From JAKQDH01 sp029558835 (GTDB taxonomy: Bacteria; Planctomycetota; Phycisphaerae; UBA1845), in assembly GCA_035356615.1 (NCBI GenBank), contig DAOQSN010000019.1, positions 33,484-97,483 on the forward strand: a stretch of DNA of 64,000 bases, read 5' to 3'. Positions 19,053 to 27,448 of this stretch are shown here, piece after piece (the first letter of the stretch is position 1; each line of letters opens with the position of its first letter). A program made the translations under genes and the position numbers. The notes beneath the pieces are model-generated. The model worked only from the letters and a program-made list of their open reading frames with translations. It made no database searches and had not been told where the DNA came from.

Positions 19053-20425
19053 GGCGACCACACGGGCAGTGTAACCTCCGTCGGCCGGGTGACCAGATCA
19101 TACCCGTCGCAGGCGTGACACCGTACCGTCAGCAGCGTGCCGGGCGTGGCCGAGCTGCTCTCGACGTAGGTGACGCTGTCCACCTCCGGTGCCTGCCCCG
19201 CATGCCGTCCGACCACCCGTTTCTCGTCCACCCGTTCGTCGACCAGTACCGCAAACTCCGCGCCGATCCGCCCCCGGGCCCGCGCGAAGACCGTCTCCTG
19301 CTGGGCCAGCATGAGCGCCTCCACCCGCTCCTGGATGAGGTCGGGCGGAAGCTGCTTCTTCATCCTGCCGGCCGGCGTGTCCGGTTCCGACGAGAAGGGA
19401 AACACCCCCAGGGCGTCAAAGCCGAATCCTTGTACAAACTCGACCAACTCCTCGAACTCGGCCTCCGTCTCGCCCGGAAACCCGGCAATCAGCGTCGTCC
19501 GAATCGTCACCTCGGGGATGCGCTCGCGGAGCGTGTGCAGCAGTCGCTCGGTGCCCACCCGGTCCACCTGGCGGTGCATCGCCTTCAGAATCCGGTCGTT
19601 GATGTGCTGCAGCGGCAGGTCGACGTACTTGCAGACATGCCTGCACTCGCCGAGGGCCTCCACGATGTAGTCCGTGAACATCGAGGGATACGCATACAGG
19701 AGCCGAATCCACTGCACGCCGTCCAGGCCGTCGAGCAGCCTCAGCAAACCGGCCAGACCGGGAGCATGGCCGATGTCCCGGCCGTAGCTCGTCGTGTCCT
19801 GCCCGATGAGGTTCAACTCGACGGTCCCGTCGGCGATCAGCTCACGCGCCTCCGCCAGTACCGCCTCGGGGGGCTTGCTGTGCAGGGGCCCGCGAATCGC
19901 GGGGATCGTGCAGAACGTGCACTTCTGGTTGCAGCCCTCGCCGAGGCGGAGGTAGGCGTAGTGGCGGGGCGTGAGGCGGACTCGAGCGGTGTCAATCTGG
20001 GTGTAAGCGTGGTAATCTCCCAAATATAAGTCGGGCTCGCGCCGCGTCGGGTGCCCACCGTGCCCGGTCGGCTCTCCCAGCACCGCCCGGACCACGTCGT
20101 CCCGCCGGTGCACGCCCACCAGGGCGTCGACACCCGGATGACGAGCGAGCAGGGCGTCGCCGTCGCGCTGCACCAGGCAGCCGACGACCACCACCCGCAG
20201 CCCCGGACTGCGTTCCTTGCGTTGCAGAATTTCGCCGATGACCTGATCCGCCTCCGCCCGGGCCGCCCCGAGAAACCCACAGGTGTTGATGACCACGGCG
20301 TCGGCCTGGTCCTCGTTGACCAGCGCGCAGCCGGCCTCTACAAGCTGCCCGAGCATCTTCTCGGAGTCCACCAGGTTCTTGGCGCAGCCCAGGGATACAA
20401 ACGCGACCCGCTTTGGCTCCGTCAT
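19049..20425 (-). CDS. rimO: Ribosomal protein S12 methylthiotransferase
   Basis: 458 residues. A radical-SAM enzyme that adds a methylthio group to the conserved Asp of ribosomal protein S12. Domains in order: N-terminal UPF0004/MTTase domain with Cys residues in VSLGCAKNLVDSE, INTCGFL and VVGCLVQRD binding one 4Fe-4S cluster; the radical SAM core with CxxxCxxC in EGCNQKCTFCTIP; and a C-terminal TRAM domain. The LGCAKN and NTCGF wording favours RimO over MiaB. Start at the ATG at 20425, with GGAAGG nine bases upstream. First gene of the coupled rimO-pgsA-uppP operon. Confidence 0.97.
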   Translation of the reverse strand: MTEPKRVAFVSLGCAKNLVDSEKMLGQLVEAGCALVNEDQADAVVINTCGFLGAARAEADQVIGEILQRKERSPGLRVVVVGCLVQRDGDALLARHPGVDALVGVHRRDDVVRAVLGEPTGHGGHPTRREPDLYLGDYHAYTQIDTARVRLTPRHYAYLRLGEGCNQKCTFCTIPAIRGPLHSKPPEAVLAEARELIADGTVELNLIGQDTTSYGRDIGHAPGLAGLLRLLDGLDGVQWIRLLYAYPSMFTDYIVEALGECRHVCKYVDLPLQHINDRILKAMHRQVDRVGTERLLHTLRERIPEVTIRTTLIAGFPGETEAEFEELVEFVQGFGFDALGVFPFSSEPDTPAGRMKKQLPPDLIQERVEALMLAQQETVFARARGRIGAEFAVLVDERVDEKRVVGRHAGQAPEVDSVTYVESSSATPGTLLTVRCHACDGYDLVTRPTEVTLPVWSP

Positions 20426-20434
20426 CTTCCTCAA

Positions 20435-20766
20435 CCTTCCGGGAGGCGGTGAGGCGGGAGTTTAGCAGGCTTGGCCACCGGCGAAAGGCCCGGCGGGAAA
20501 CGTGGCTGGGCGGCTCGGAGTCAAGGCACTCGCTGTGAAGTGTGGCATCCCTGGGACAGTGGCGCTGGTCGCGCGGTTCAGCGCCGACGATCCGAAGCGC
20601 GAGTGCTGGGAAGCGATGACATCACCCCGCCGGCGGGGCGTGTTTCCGCACGCGTTGGGGTCACGTGTACCCCTCCGTCGTGAAACGGGCGTTGCTGTGC
20701 CGAACTCGGGCGCCGGCGTGGCACCAAGCTTGGGTGGGGTCCCCCGGCGGTCCTCTGACCTTGATA
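20435..20766. other. Divergent intergenic region, no gene seen
   Basis: Lies between rimO and the Fur-family gene. The only structure I can support is the operator at its right end. Confidence 0.4.
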
Positions 20767-20784
20767 ATGTCTACAGTTAGACAT
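20767..20784. promoter_or_regulatory. Inverted-repeat operator of the Fur/PerR-like gene
   Basis: ATGTCTA-CAGT-TAGACAT, a perfect 7-bp inverted repeat with a 4-bp spacer, 13 bases before the start codon region. The position and symmetry fit an autoregulatory site for a Fur-family dimer. A related half-site lies before the catalase gene. Confidence 0.65.
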
Positions 20785-20797
20785 ATTCTCAGTGCGT

Positions 20798-21196
20798 ATG
20801 GCGACCACGCTCGACACGCTGCGTCGGCACCACATCGCCCCGACGCCCCAACGGCTCGCGGTGGCGGATTACGTGCTGGCCGCGCGGACCCACCCCACCG
20901 CGGATGAGGTGTGGGCGCAGGTGCGCAAGCGCTGTCCGACCCTCTCGCGGGCAACCGTGTACAACACGCTGAACCTTTTCGTACGGAAGGGTTTGCTGAC
21001 GACCCAGGTGGTCAAGGAGGGAACCCTCGTGTTCGACCCGCACGTGGGCGCTCATCATCACTTCGTGGACGTAAGAACGGGCAAGGTCTACGACGTGCCC
21101 TGGGAAGCGCTGACGGTTTCCGGGGCGCAGGCGCTGCGCGACTTCGACGTGCGGGATTACCAGGTCATCCTGCGCGGGCACAAACGGCGAACCTAG
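20798..21196 (+). CDS. Fur-family transcriptional regulator (PerR-like)
   Basis: 132 residues from the ATG at 20798; a GTG two codons earlier is possible. Metal-sensing repressor with an N-terminal winged helix (LRRHHIAPTPQRLAVADYVL, then HPTADEVWAQV and SRATVYNTLNLFV) and a C-terminal dimer domain with the metal ligands HHHFVDVRTG. The paired CxxC motifs of the structural zinc site are absent, as in a subset of PerR/Irr-like members. The gene lies 107 bp upstream of a catalase on the same strand, so peroxide response is the likely role (inference). It probably represses itself through the inverted repeat at 20767-20784. Confidence 0.9.
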   Translation: MATTLDTLRRHHIAPTPQRLAVADYVLAARTHPTADEVWAQVRKRCPTLSRATVYNTLNLFVRKGLLTTQVVKEGTLVFDPHVGAHHHFVDVRTGKVYDVPWEALTVSGAQALRDFDVRDYQVILRGHKRRT

Positions 21197-21237
21197 GCAC
21201 AAGTCCGTCCGCGCCCCGCCGGCGGCGCGGCCGGGGA

Positions 21238-21265
21238 TTGGACGTAATCTAAACGCGGATATGGT
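21238..21265 (+). promoter_or_regulatory. Probable catalase promoter with Fur-like half-site
   Basis: TTGGAC, 16 bases, then TATGGT. Overlapping and following it, ATATGGTCTAAC resembles ATATGTCTAAC on the complementary strand of the operator at 20767-20784, with one extra base. Confidence 0.45.
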
Positions 21266-21302
21266 CTAACACAACGGGCTACGCTCCAGAAAGGAAAACA
21301 CC

Positions 21303-22751
21303 ATGACAAAGAAACCGCAGCGACAGCAACTCACCACCTCGGGCGGCATCCCCGTGGGCGACAACCAGAACGCCCTGACCGCGGGGCCGCGCGGGCCCCT
21401 GCTGGTACAGGACTGGCAGCTCTTCGAAAAACACGCCCACTTCAACCGCGAGCGCATCCCCGAACGCGTCGTGCACGCCAAGGGCTCGGGGGCGTACGGT
21501 ACGTTCACGGTCACCGGTGACATCACGAAGTACACGAAGGCCGCTCTCTTCGCCAAGGTCGGCAAGCAGACCGAGTGCTTCGCCCGCTTCTCGACCGTGG
21601 CCGGTGAGCGCGGGGCGGCCGATGCCGAGCGCGACGTCCGCGGCTTCGCCCTCAAGTTCTACACCGACGAGGGTAACTGGGACCTCGTCGGCAACAATAC
21701 GCCGGTCTTCTTCATCCGCGACCCGTACAAGTTCCCCGACTTCATCCACACGCAGAAGCGCGACCCCGCCACCAACCTGCGCTGCAACACGGCCCAATGG
21801 GACTTTTGGTCGCTCTCGCCCGAGAGCCTGCACCAGGTGACGATCCTCTTCTCCGATCGCGGGTTGCCCAAGAGCTATCGCCACATGAACGGCTATGGCA
21901 GTCACACCTACAGTCTCATCAACGCCAAAGGCGAGCGCTTCTGGGTGAAGTTCCATTTCAAGACCCTGCAAGGCATCGCCACCCTGACCGACGCCGAGTC
22001 CACGGCCCTCATCGGCAAGGACCGCGAAAGCCACCAGCGCGACCTCTACGAATCCATCACCAAGGGCGACTTCCCGAAGTGGCGGGTGATGGTGCAGGTC
22101 ATGCCGGAACGCGACGCGGAGAAGACGCCGTACAACCCGTTCGACCTGACCAAGGTCTGGCCGCACGGGGACTACCCGCTGATCGAGGTGGGCGTGATGG
22201 AGCTGAATCGCAACCCGGAGAACTACTTCGCCGAAGTCGAGCAGTCGGCGTTCTCGCCGGGCAACGTCGTCCCGGGTATCAGTCACAGCCCGGACAAGAT
22301 GCTCCAGTTCCGCGTCGTCGCCTACGCCGACGCGCACCGCTATCGCCTGGGCGTCAACTATGAGAGCCTGCCCGTGAACCGCCCGCGCTGCCCGGTGGCC
22401 ACCTACCACCGCGACGGCGCCATGCGCTTCGACGACAACGGCGGCGGCACCGTCAACTACGAGCCCAACAGCCGCGGCGGCCCGGTCGAGGACCCGCGCT
22501 TCAAGGAGCCGCCGCTGCACCTCAGTGGCGACGCCGATCGCTATGACCATCGGGAAGGCAACGACGACTACACGCAGGCGGGCAACCTGTATCGTCTGCT
22601 ACCGGCCCCGCAGCGCCAGCGCCTGCACCAGGCGATCGCCAACGCCATGCAGGGGGTGCCCAAGGAGATCATCGAGCGGCAGCTTGGCCACTTCGCCAAG
22701 GCCGACCCGGCCTATGCCGAGGGAGTGCGCCAGGCGCTACGCGGATCGTAA
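21303..22751 (+). CDS. katA: Monofunctional haem catalase (small subunit, clade 3-like)
   Basis: 482 residues. Converts H2O2 to water and oxygen. The active-site His is in ERVVHAKGSGAYG (His58), Asn in the WDLVGNNTPVFFIRDPYKFPDF segment, and the haem-ligand Tyr in RVVAYADAHRYRLG (about 341). The start MTKKPQRQQLTTSGGIPVGDNQN is characteristic of small-subunit catalases, with AAAGGAAAAC upstream as ribosome site. C-terminal flavodoxin-like extension of large catalases is absent. Codons are strongly C-ending, suggesting high expression. Likely controlled by the upstream Fur/PerR-like protein. Confidence 0.98.
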   Translation: MTKKPQRQQLTTSGGIPVGDNQNALTAGPRGPLLVQDWQLFEKHAHFNRERIPERVVHAKGSGAYGTFTVTGDITKYTKAALFAKVGKQTECFARFSTVAGERGAADAERDVRGFALKFYTDEGNWDLVGNNTPVFFIRDPYKFPDFIHTQKRDPATNLRCNTAQWDFWSLSPESLHQVTILFSDRGLPKSYRHMNGYGSHTYSLINAKGERFWVKFHFKTLQGIATLTDAESTALIGKDRESHQRDLYESITKGDFPKWRVMVQVMPERDAEKTPYNPFDLTKVWPHGDYPLIEVGVMELNRNPENYFAEVEQSAFSPGNVVPGISHSPDKMLQFRVVAYADAHRYRLGVNYESLPVNRPRCPVATYHRDGAMRFDDNGGGTVNYEPNSRGGPVEDPRFKEPPLHLSGDADRYDHREGNDDYTQAGNLYRLLPAPQRQRLHQAIANAMQGVPKEIIERQLGHFAKADPAYAEGVRQALRGS

Positions 22752-22850
22752 CAGGCGTATGTTGGCGCCCACCGCAAGGACCGCGCTGCCCGCGCCGCAG
22801 TCACCCAGACGGCGGCGCGGGCCAGCGCCGCCCCCTGCCCCTTGCAGAAG

Positions 22851-22883
22851 TAGCGTCGGCCCCCAGCGGCCGACATAGACGAC
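22851..22883. repeat. TAGCGTCGGCC palindromic repeat, copy 1
   Basis: TAGCGTCGGCCCCC..GGCCGACATAGACGAC; the reverse complement occurs at 56773-56808. Lies in the convergent gap after the catalase gene. Confidence 0.7.
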
Positions 22884-22960
22884 TTCAACCGCTCGGGTTT
22901 GCAGGGCAGCAGCGGAGGTCCGAGCACTCTGCAACGGGCTGCCGGGTGGAGCCCGCGCAA

Positions 22961-23299
22961 TCAGAGCAGAGCGCGGACGTCCACCTTCAGGGCCTTCGCG
23001 ATGCGCTTGATGGTCTTGACAGTGGTGTGATCGGGGCGGCGTTCGATCCGCGAGACCTGTGATTGTGGGATACCCAGCTTCCGGCCGAGTTGCGCCTGCG
23101 TCAGTCCGGCCGCCTTGCGCGCCTTGGCAATGCGCTCGCCGGCCAGCTCACGGAAGAACTGGTCGGCGTCGACGAGGTCGTGGTCGCCGGCCTCGATCTG
23201 CGCGGCGGCCTCTTGTGCCATGTTGGCGATCACGAGTTGCTCGTACTCCTCGATGGGCGGCAGCACGTGCGTGGTCTTGTCGGCCCGCATTACGTACAT
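22961..23299 (-). CDS. Xre-family HTH protein, antitoxin-like
   Basis: 112 residues from the ATG at 23299 (a second ATG lies three codons later; GGGAG precedes both). The C-terminal half is a Cro/C1-type helix-turn-helix: IAKARKAAGLTQAQLGRKLGIPQSQVSRIER, then TIKRIAKALKVDVRAL. The N-terminal half (PPIEEYEQLVIANMAQEA) resembles small antitoxins of the HigA/RelB kind. No toxin gene could be recognised next to it, so it may be an orphan regulator or the partner may be lost. Confidence 0.8.
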   Translation of the reverse strand: MYVMRADKTTHVLPPIEEYEQLVIANMAQEAAAQIEAGDHDLVDADQFFRELAGERIAKARKAAGLTQAQLGRKLGIPQSQVSRIERRPDHTTVKTIKRIAKALKVDVRALL

Positions 23300-23464
23300 C
23301 GCTCCCTGCGGCAGCGGACGCCTCGCACTCACAGCCCGAGCGCGCCGCTGTTTGGTTCTTGCTGACCCCGGTGTCCTTGAAGCATGTCTCGGCATGTGTA
23401 CACCACGATCCGTTCGCGCGCCGGCACGCTCTGCACTGGCCCGCAGCCACGCGGGAGGCCGGCT

Positions 23465-24586
23465 TTACAGCGCGCGCACGTGCCGCTCGTACTCCGCCAG
23501 GCAGTACCGGTCCGTCATGCCCGCGAGGTAATCGCCGATCACACGATCGGGGCCCTGGTCGGCCAGGCGGGCCCGATAGCGGGCCGGGAGCAACGCGGGG
23601 CCGCGGTGGAAGACCTCGAACAGCGCCGCGATGATCTCCTGACCACGCGTGTCCGTCCGCACAATCTCGGGATGCCGATACACCTGCCGGCGCAGCAACT
23701 GTTCCACCTGCTCGAGTTCCGCCAGGCGCGCCGGCGACAGGGTCACCACCGGCTTCGCCTGCGCCGCGACGGACTCAGGTGACGACAGGCCCGCCAGTGC
23801 CGCGCCGGCCGTGGCCACCACGTCGCCCAGCAGGGCGTTGAGCAGGCCGTCGAGAATGGGCCGCCGCAGGGCGAAGAGATTCTCGGTGCCCGCGCCGTAC
23901 GCGCGGCGCACCTCCTCCGCGGCCGCTGACCAGAGCGTCAGTTCGCCCAACTCCTGCGGACCGAGCAGACCGGCCCCCAGCGCGTCCTCGAGATCGTGAC
24001 AGTTATACGCGATGCGGTCGGCGAGGTCGCCGATCTGTGCTTCGACCGACGCTCCACAGCCCGCGCCGCCGGCCGTGGCCCCCGGGCGATCATACGGCGT
24101 CGCGTGCGCCTGCATCCCGGCGCGGGTGCCGGCCGTCAGGTTCAAACCACGAAACGGCGGGAATGGATGCTCCAGATATTCCACGACCCGCAAAGAATGC
24201 AGGTTGTGATTGAACCCGCCAATCGACGCCAGCAACCTGTTCAGCGCGACCTCGCCCGCGTGTCCGAACGGCGCATGGCCCAGGTCGTGCGCGAGGGCGA
24301 TGGCCCGCGCCAGCGTCGCGTTCGCACGCAGGTGGCGCGCCAGCGTTGTGGCAATCTCGGCCACCTCCAGCGTATGGGTCAAACGGGTGCGGAAGTGGTC
24401 GCTCCAGGTGAGCGAGAACACCTGCGTCTTGTGCTCCAGCCGGCGGAACGCGGTGCTCTCGATGACGCGGTGGCAGTCGAGCTCAAACGGAGTGTGGAGT
24501 CTATCCGGCGGCTCGGCGTGCAACCGGCTGGCGGCCGCCTCGCCCGTCGTGGCGTACGCAGCGAGCGTATCTGCGTGCTCGATCAT
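23465..24586 (-). CDS. dgt: Deoxyguanosinetriphosphate triphosphohydrolase-like HD protein
   Basis: 373 residues. HD-superfamily dNTPase that hydrolyses dNTPs to deoxynucleosides and triphosphate. The N-terminal DCHRVIESTAFRRLEHKTQV is the family signature; the metal ligands are His in TRLTHTLEV, HD in ALAHDLGHAPFGH, and Asp in the later DLADRIAYNCHDLEDAL. Length fits the short Dgt-like group. No Shine-Dalgarno precedes the ATG at 24586. The gene is followed on the left by the Xre gene on the same strand. Confidence 0.93.
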   Translation of the reverse strand: MIEHADTLAAYATTGEAAASRLHAEPPDRLHTPFELDCHRVIESTAFRRLEHKTQVFSLTWSDHFRTRLTHTLEVAEIATTLARHLRANATLARAIALAHDLGHAPFGHAGEVALNRLLASIGGFNHNLHSLRVVEYLEHPFPPFRGLNLTAGTRAGMQAHATPYDRPGATAGGAGCGASVEAQIGDLADRIAYNCHDLEDALGAGLLGPQELGELTLWSAAAEEVRRAYGAGTENLFALRRPILDGLLNALLGDVVATAGAALAGLSSPESVAAQAKPVVTLSPARLAELEQVEQLLRRQVYRHPEIVRTDTRGQEIIAALFEVFHRGPALLPARYRARLADQGPDRVIGDYLAGMTDRYCLAEYERHVRAL

Positions 24587-24637
24587 AACAGTTCACAAAC
24601 CCGGCACCTGCGTGGCATGCCCAAGCCCGCCAGTGTC

Positions 24638-24736
24638 GGGTGGCATGGCCAAGCGCAGCGCCGCCATGCTCTGCTCCAGACGAACACGCAACTGTCGTCA
24701 CAGCATGCCGGCGCCTTCGGCTTGGGCATGCCACCC
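24638..24736. repeat. 99-bp MITE-like element, copy A
   Basis: 17-bp terminal inverted repeats: GGGTGGCATGGCCAAGC at the left and the inverse of GGGTGGCATGCCCAAGC at the right. Internal AGCATGCCGGCGCC is shared with copies at 43578-43680 and 58757-58861. Confidence 0.85.
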
Positions 24737-24775
24737 GCTTGTCAGCGGCCACCACCCGTAAGACGTGGCTCCGAC

Positions 24776-25297
24776 CTACGTCCGCAAGCCGGCCTCCCGG
24801 GCGGCCTGCACGAGCTGGGCATACGTTGCGTCCAACGCGTCCGGCACCACGCGGACGTCGCCGAGCACGGCCATGAAGTTCGTATCCCCCCCCCAACGCG
24901 GCACGATGTGGGCATGCACGTGCTCGGGCAGCCCCGCACCGGCGCAGCGGCCGAGGTTGTAGCCGATGTTGAACCCCTCCGCCCGCACCACCTGACGCAG
25001 CAGACCCACGGCCGCCCGGATCATCTCGTTGGCTTCCGCAAACTCCCCCGCCGACAGATCGCTTAAGTCCGCGCGGTGGGCCGCCGGACAGACCAGCAGG
25101 TGTCCGTTCGTGTAGGGGAAGCGATTCATCACGACGAAGCAGGCCTGCCCGCGCCAGACCACGTGCGTCCGTTCGTCCTCGCCCGGCCGGGCCCAGTAGC
25201 GGCACAGAAAGCAACCCTCCTCGCGGGCCTCCTCCTCCAGCGACCGGATGTACGCCATCCGCCACGGCGCCCACAGGTTGGTGTTGTAGTCCGGCAT
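24776..25297 (-). CDS. HIT-family nucleotide hydrolase/transferase
   Basis: 173 residues from the ATG at 25297. Histidine-triad protein of the Ap4A phosphorylase/Rv2613c-like group, acting on dinucleotide polyphosphates or AMP conjugates. The active site HVHAHIVPRW carries the triad. The N-terminal WAPWRMAYI and the zinc-like CFLC are typical of this group, as is FPYTNGHLLVCP. The upstream ribosome site is weak (GGACAG six bases before the ATG); longer starts lack support. Same strand as dgt and the downstream Xre gene, separated from dgt by a repeat element. Confidence 0.9.
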   Translation of the reverse strand: MPDYNTNLWAPWRMAYIRSLEEEAREEGCFLCRYWARPGEDERTHVVWRGQACFVVMNRFPYTNGHLLVCPAAHRADLSDLSAGEFAEANEMIRAAVGLLRQVVRAEGFNIGYNLGRCAGAGLPEHVHAHIVPRWGGDTNFMAVLGDVRVVPDALDATYAQLVQAAREAGLRT

Positions 25298-25443
25298 CGG
25301 CAACTGTCCGTCCGCGGAACCGCGCGGTACGCCTATCAGGGGAACGGGCAAACCGGCGGGAGTAGTGCCACGTCACGACACTACTCCCGCCGGGTCAGCC
25401 GCACCGTCTCTGCCCTGCCGGGCGCCGGTCGCGCCGCCGGTCG

Positions 25444-27162
25444 CTACTGCGGCTCCGGCTGCCCCGCGAAGGCCTTCGTCAGACGCTCCAGGGTCGCCAC
25501 CGGCACCTGCACGGTCAGCACGGCCGGGTCACCCGCCAATGACATGCTGGCGGCAATCGGCGGCCCCGGCGGCAGGCTGCTCAAGTCCGGCATCTGACCC
25601 ATCATCATCAACGGCCCCAGCATCGGCATGATGCCCACCGGATCGACCAGCACCACGGCATTGCCCTTGGGAGGCAGACCCTCGAGGGCTTCCTTGACCT
25701 GCGTGGCCGACCGCAACGGCTTGCTCACCGGCGTCGCAAACGCCTTCTCCGCTCCGGCCGCGTCACCCTGGTAGTACCGCACGCGGTTGCCCACCACGCC
25801 CAGCGCATAACAGGGGTTGGCACCCAACATTTGCGCCTGCATCGCGCCCGCCGGGTTGCTGGTGTCCACCTTCAGATTGAACACCTCGACCTCCACCTCG
25901 CCCACTTTGCGCGCCTCGGTCGCCTCGAACGTCAGCCCCTGCTTAAGCTGCTTCATCAGCGGATTGGCCGTGGAAAGCGTCTGCTTGATGGCGGCCGTCA
26001 GGGCCTTCGGATCGGCGGTCACGTAGTCGCCTGCCCCGACCATCGCACCGGACGTGAACGCCATGACCATGTTGCCACCCTCGATCCGGCGATACACGTC
26101 GGCCATGACGGCCACCGCGTCCTTCATCGAACCCCCGGGCGCCTCGCCGCCTTCGGGCGCCGGTGTGGCCGGCGGCATACTCGCCAGCTTCCGGGTCATC
26201 AGCTCCGCGACGTAGTCGATCAACGGCGACTCCGTCCCCGGCAGATGGGAGGCAGCCGCCATGAAGAAGGGCTGCTCCTCCAAGTCGGCGAAGAACGGCA
26301 TCTCCGCCGGCTTCTGCTTGCCCAGGTACGCCTTCACCGGACCTTCATCGAAGCCGCCGGCGATGCTGAGCGTAATCATGCGCGTGTCCAGCTTCACTGC
26401 CGCTTCCACGTACGCCACCTGCTCGATGAACTTCTGTACCGTCTCCAACAGCGCCCCCAGCAGGTTGCTCATCATCATGGGGTCGCCGCCGGACTGGGCG
26501 CTCATCATCGCGATCATCGACAGCATCGGCCCCATCTGGCTCAACTGCTGCAACACCAGCGGACGCAGCCCACGCATGTTGACGTGCACGAACACGTCCC
26601 GGTTGTGAAGCATCTCCGGCCGCCCGCGCAATGCCTCCGCCATGCTCTCCTTGGCCGTGGTGACCTTCGTCAGCGTCTCGGCCGTCTCCGCAATCACCAC
26701 GTACGCGCCATCCGCCTTCGCGAACAGACTCTGGGTGTCGCTCAGCTTGAACTGCCACACCCCCTCCGTTTCCGTCGCCCCCGGAACATCCTTCACCTTG
26801 GCGGCGAAATCCGCCACCGCCACCCACATCACCGGGAGCACGCCCTTCGGGGGAATCTCCGGCAGCCCGATCCCCAGCGGTTTGCTCAGGTCCATCCACT
26901 CGCCCACGATCGGCACGAACGCCTTCAACCCGGCCGCTGCGCTCTCATACGGCTCATCCGGCGCCAGCCGCTTCTGGATCTGCTCCACCGACTTGTCGAG
27001 CTGCTCGACGTTGACCAGCACGGCCGCCAGCGCCAGGTCCGCCGGCATCTTCTCCAGCACGACGGTCCCTTCCTGCGCCCACGCCCCCGCCGGCATCAAC
27101 CCCGGCACCATGATCAACGCCAGCAGCCCCGACCAAACCACTCTCCCATACCCACGTCTCAT
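25444..27162 (-). CDS. Secreted protein of unknown function (DUF3352-like)
   Basis: 572 residues. The ATG at 27162 has GGGAG six bases upstream and starts a Sec signal peptide (MRRGYGRVVWSGLLALIMV, cleavage after GAWAQ). The mature protein is a mixed alpha/beta polypeptide without a recognised catalytic site. It has hydrophobic Met-rich stretches (MGPMLSMIAMMSAQ and MPMLGPLMMMGQMP) and a C-terminal QVPVATLERLTKAF. Its make-up resembles the large planctomycete exported proteins with DUF3352-like repeats. The protein from 43713-45815 has a comparable N-terminal layout. It follows parB on the same strand after about 290 bp. Confidence 0.7.
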   Translation of the reverse strand: MRRGYGRVVWSGLLALIMVPGLMPAGAWAQEGTVVLEKMPADLALAAVLVNVEQLDKSVEQIQKRLAPDEPYESAAAGLKAFVPIVGEWMDLSKPLGIGLPEIPPKGVLPVMWVAVADFAAKVKDVPGATETEGVWQFKLSDTQSLFAKADGAYVVIAETAETLTKVTTAKESMAEALRGRPEMLHNRDVFVHVNMRGLRPLVLQQLSQMGPMLSMIAMMSAQSGGDPMMMSNLLGALLETVQKFIEQVAYVEAAVKLDTRMITLSIAGGFDEGPVKAYLGKQKPAEMPFFADLEEQPFFMAAASHLPGTESPLIDYVAELMTRKLASMPPATPAPEGGEAPGGSMKDAVAVMADVYRRIEGGNMVMAFTSGAMVGAGDYVTADPKALTAAIKQTLSTANPLMKQLKQGLTFEATEARKVGEVEVEVFNLKVDTSNPAGAMQAQMLGANPCYALGVVGNRVRYYQGDAAGAEKAFATPVSKPLRSATQVKEALEGLPPKGNAVVLVDPVGIMPMLGPLMMMGQMPDLSSLPPGPPIAASMSLAGDPAVLTVQVPVATLERLTKAFAGQPEPQ

Positions 27163-27238
27163 CGATTGCTCCCTTGTTAAGACAAACGGTAGTTGCGACC
27201 TGCGCCGCGCGCGGGCTGCGCCCGCGTCCGTCGAGCGT

Positions 27239-27300
27239 GGGTGCCCTGCCCGCGCCCGCCGCACGCGGCGGTGGGCATGTGCCGCGGTTGCAGGGCACCC
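27239..27300. repeat. 62-bp element with 11-bp terminal inverted repeats
   Basis: Ends GGGTGCCCTGC and GCAGGGCACCC are perfect inverted repeats, resembling the ends of the element at 14608-14707. Lies between parB and the secreted-protein gene. Confidence 0.7.
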
Positions 27301-27448
27301 ATAACGGCGAAGACGCCAAACAGCTATCCGCCTGCGCGCTCCTGCGGTACCCTGACCGGCGCCCGCCCGTTTAGCGTACCTGCCCGACACCCCGCTGGGA
27401 ATCCCCGCCGCGTACAAAACTCTCCAAACTCTCCCCGCCTGTCCCGCC

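Noticed and set aside
23300..23460. Possible toxin gene upstream of the Xre gene
   Set aside because: All frames are short or lack RelE/HigB features.
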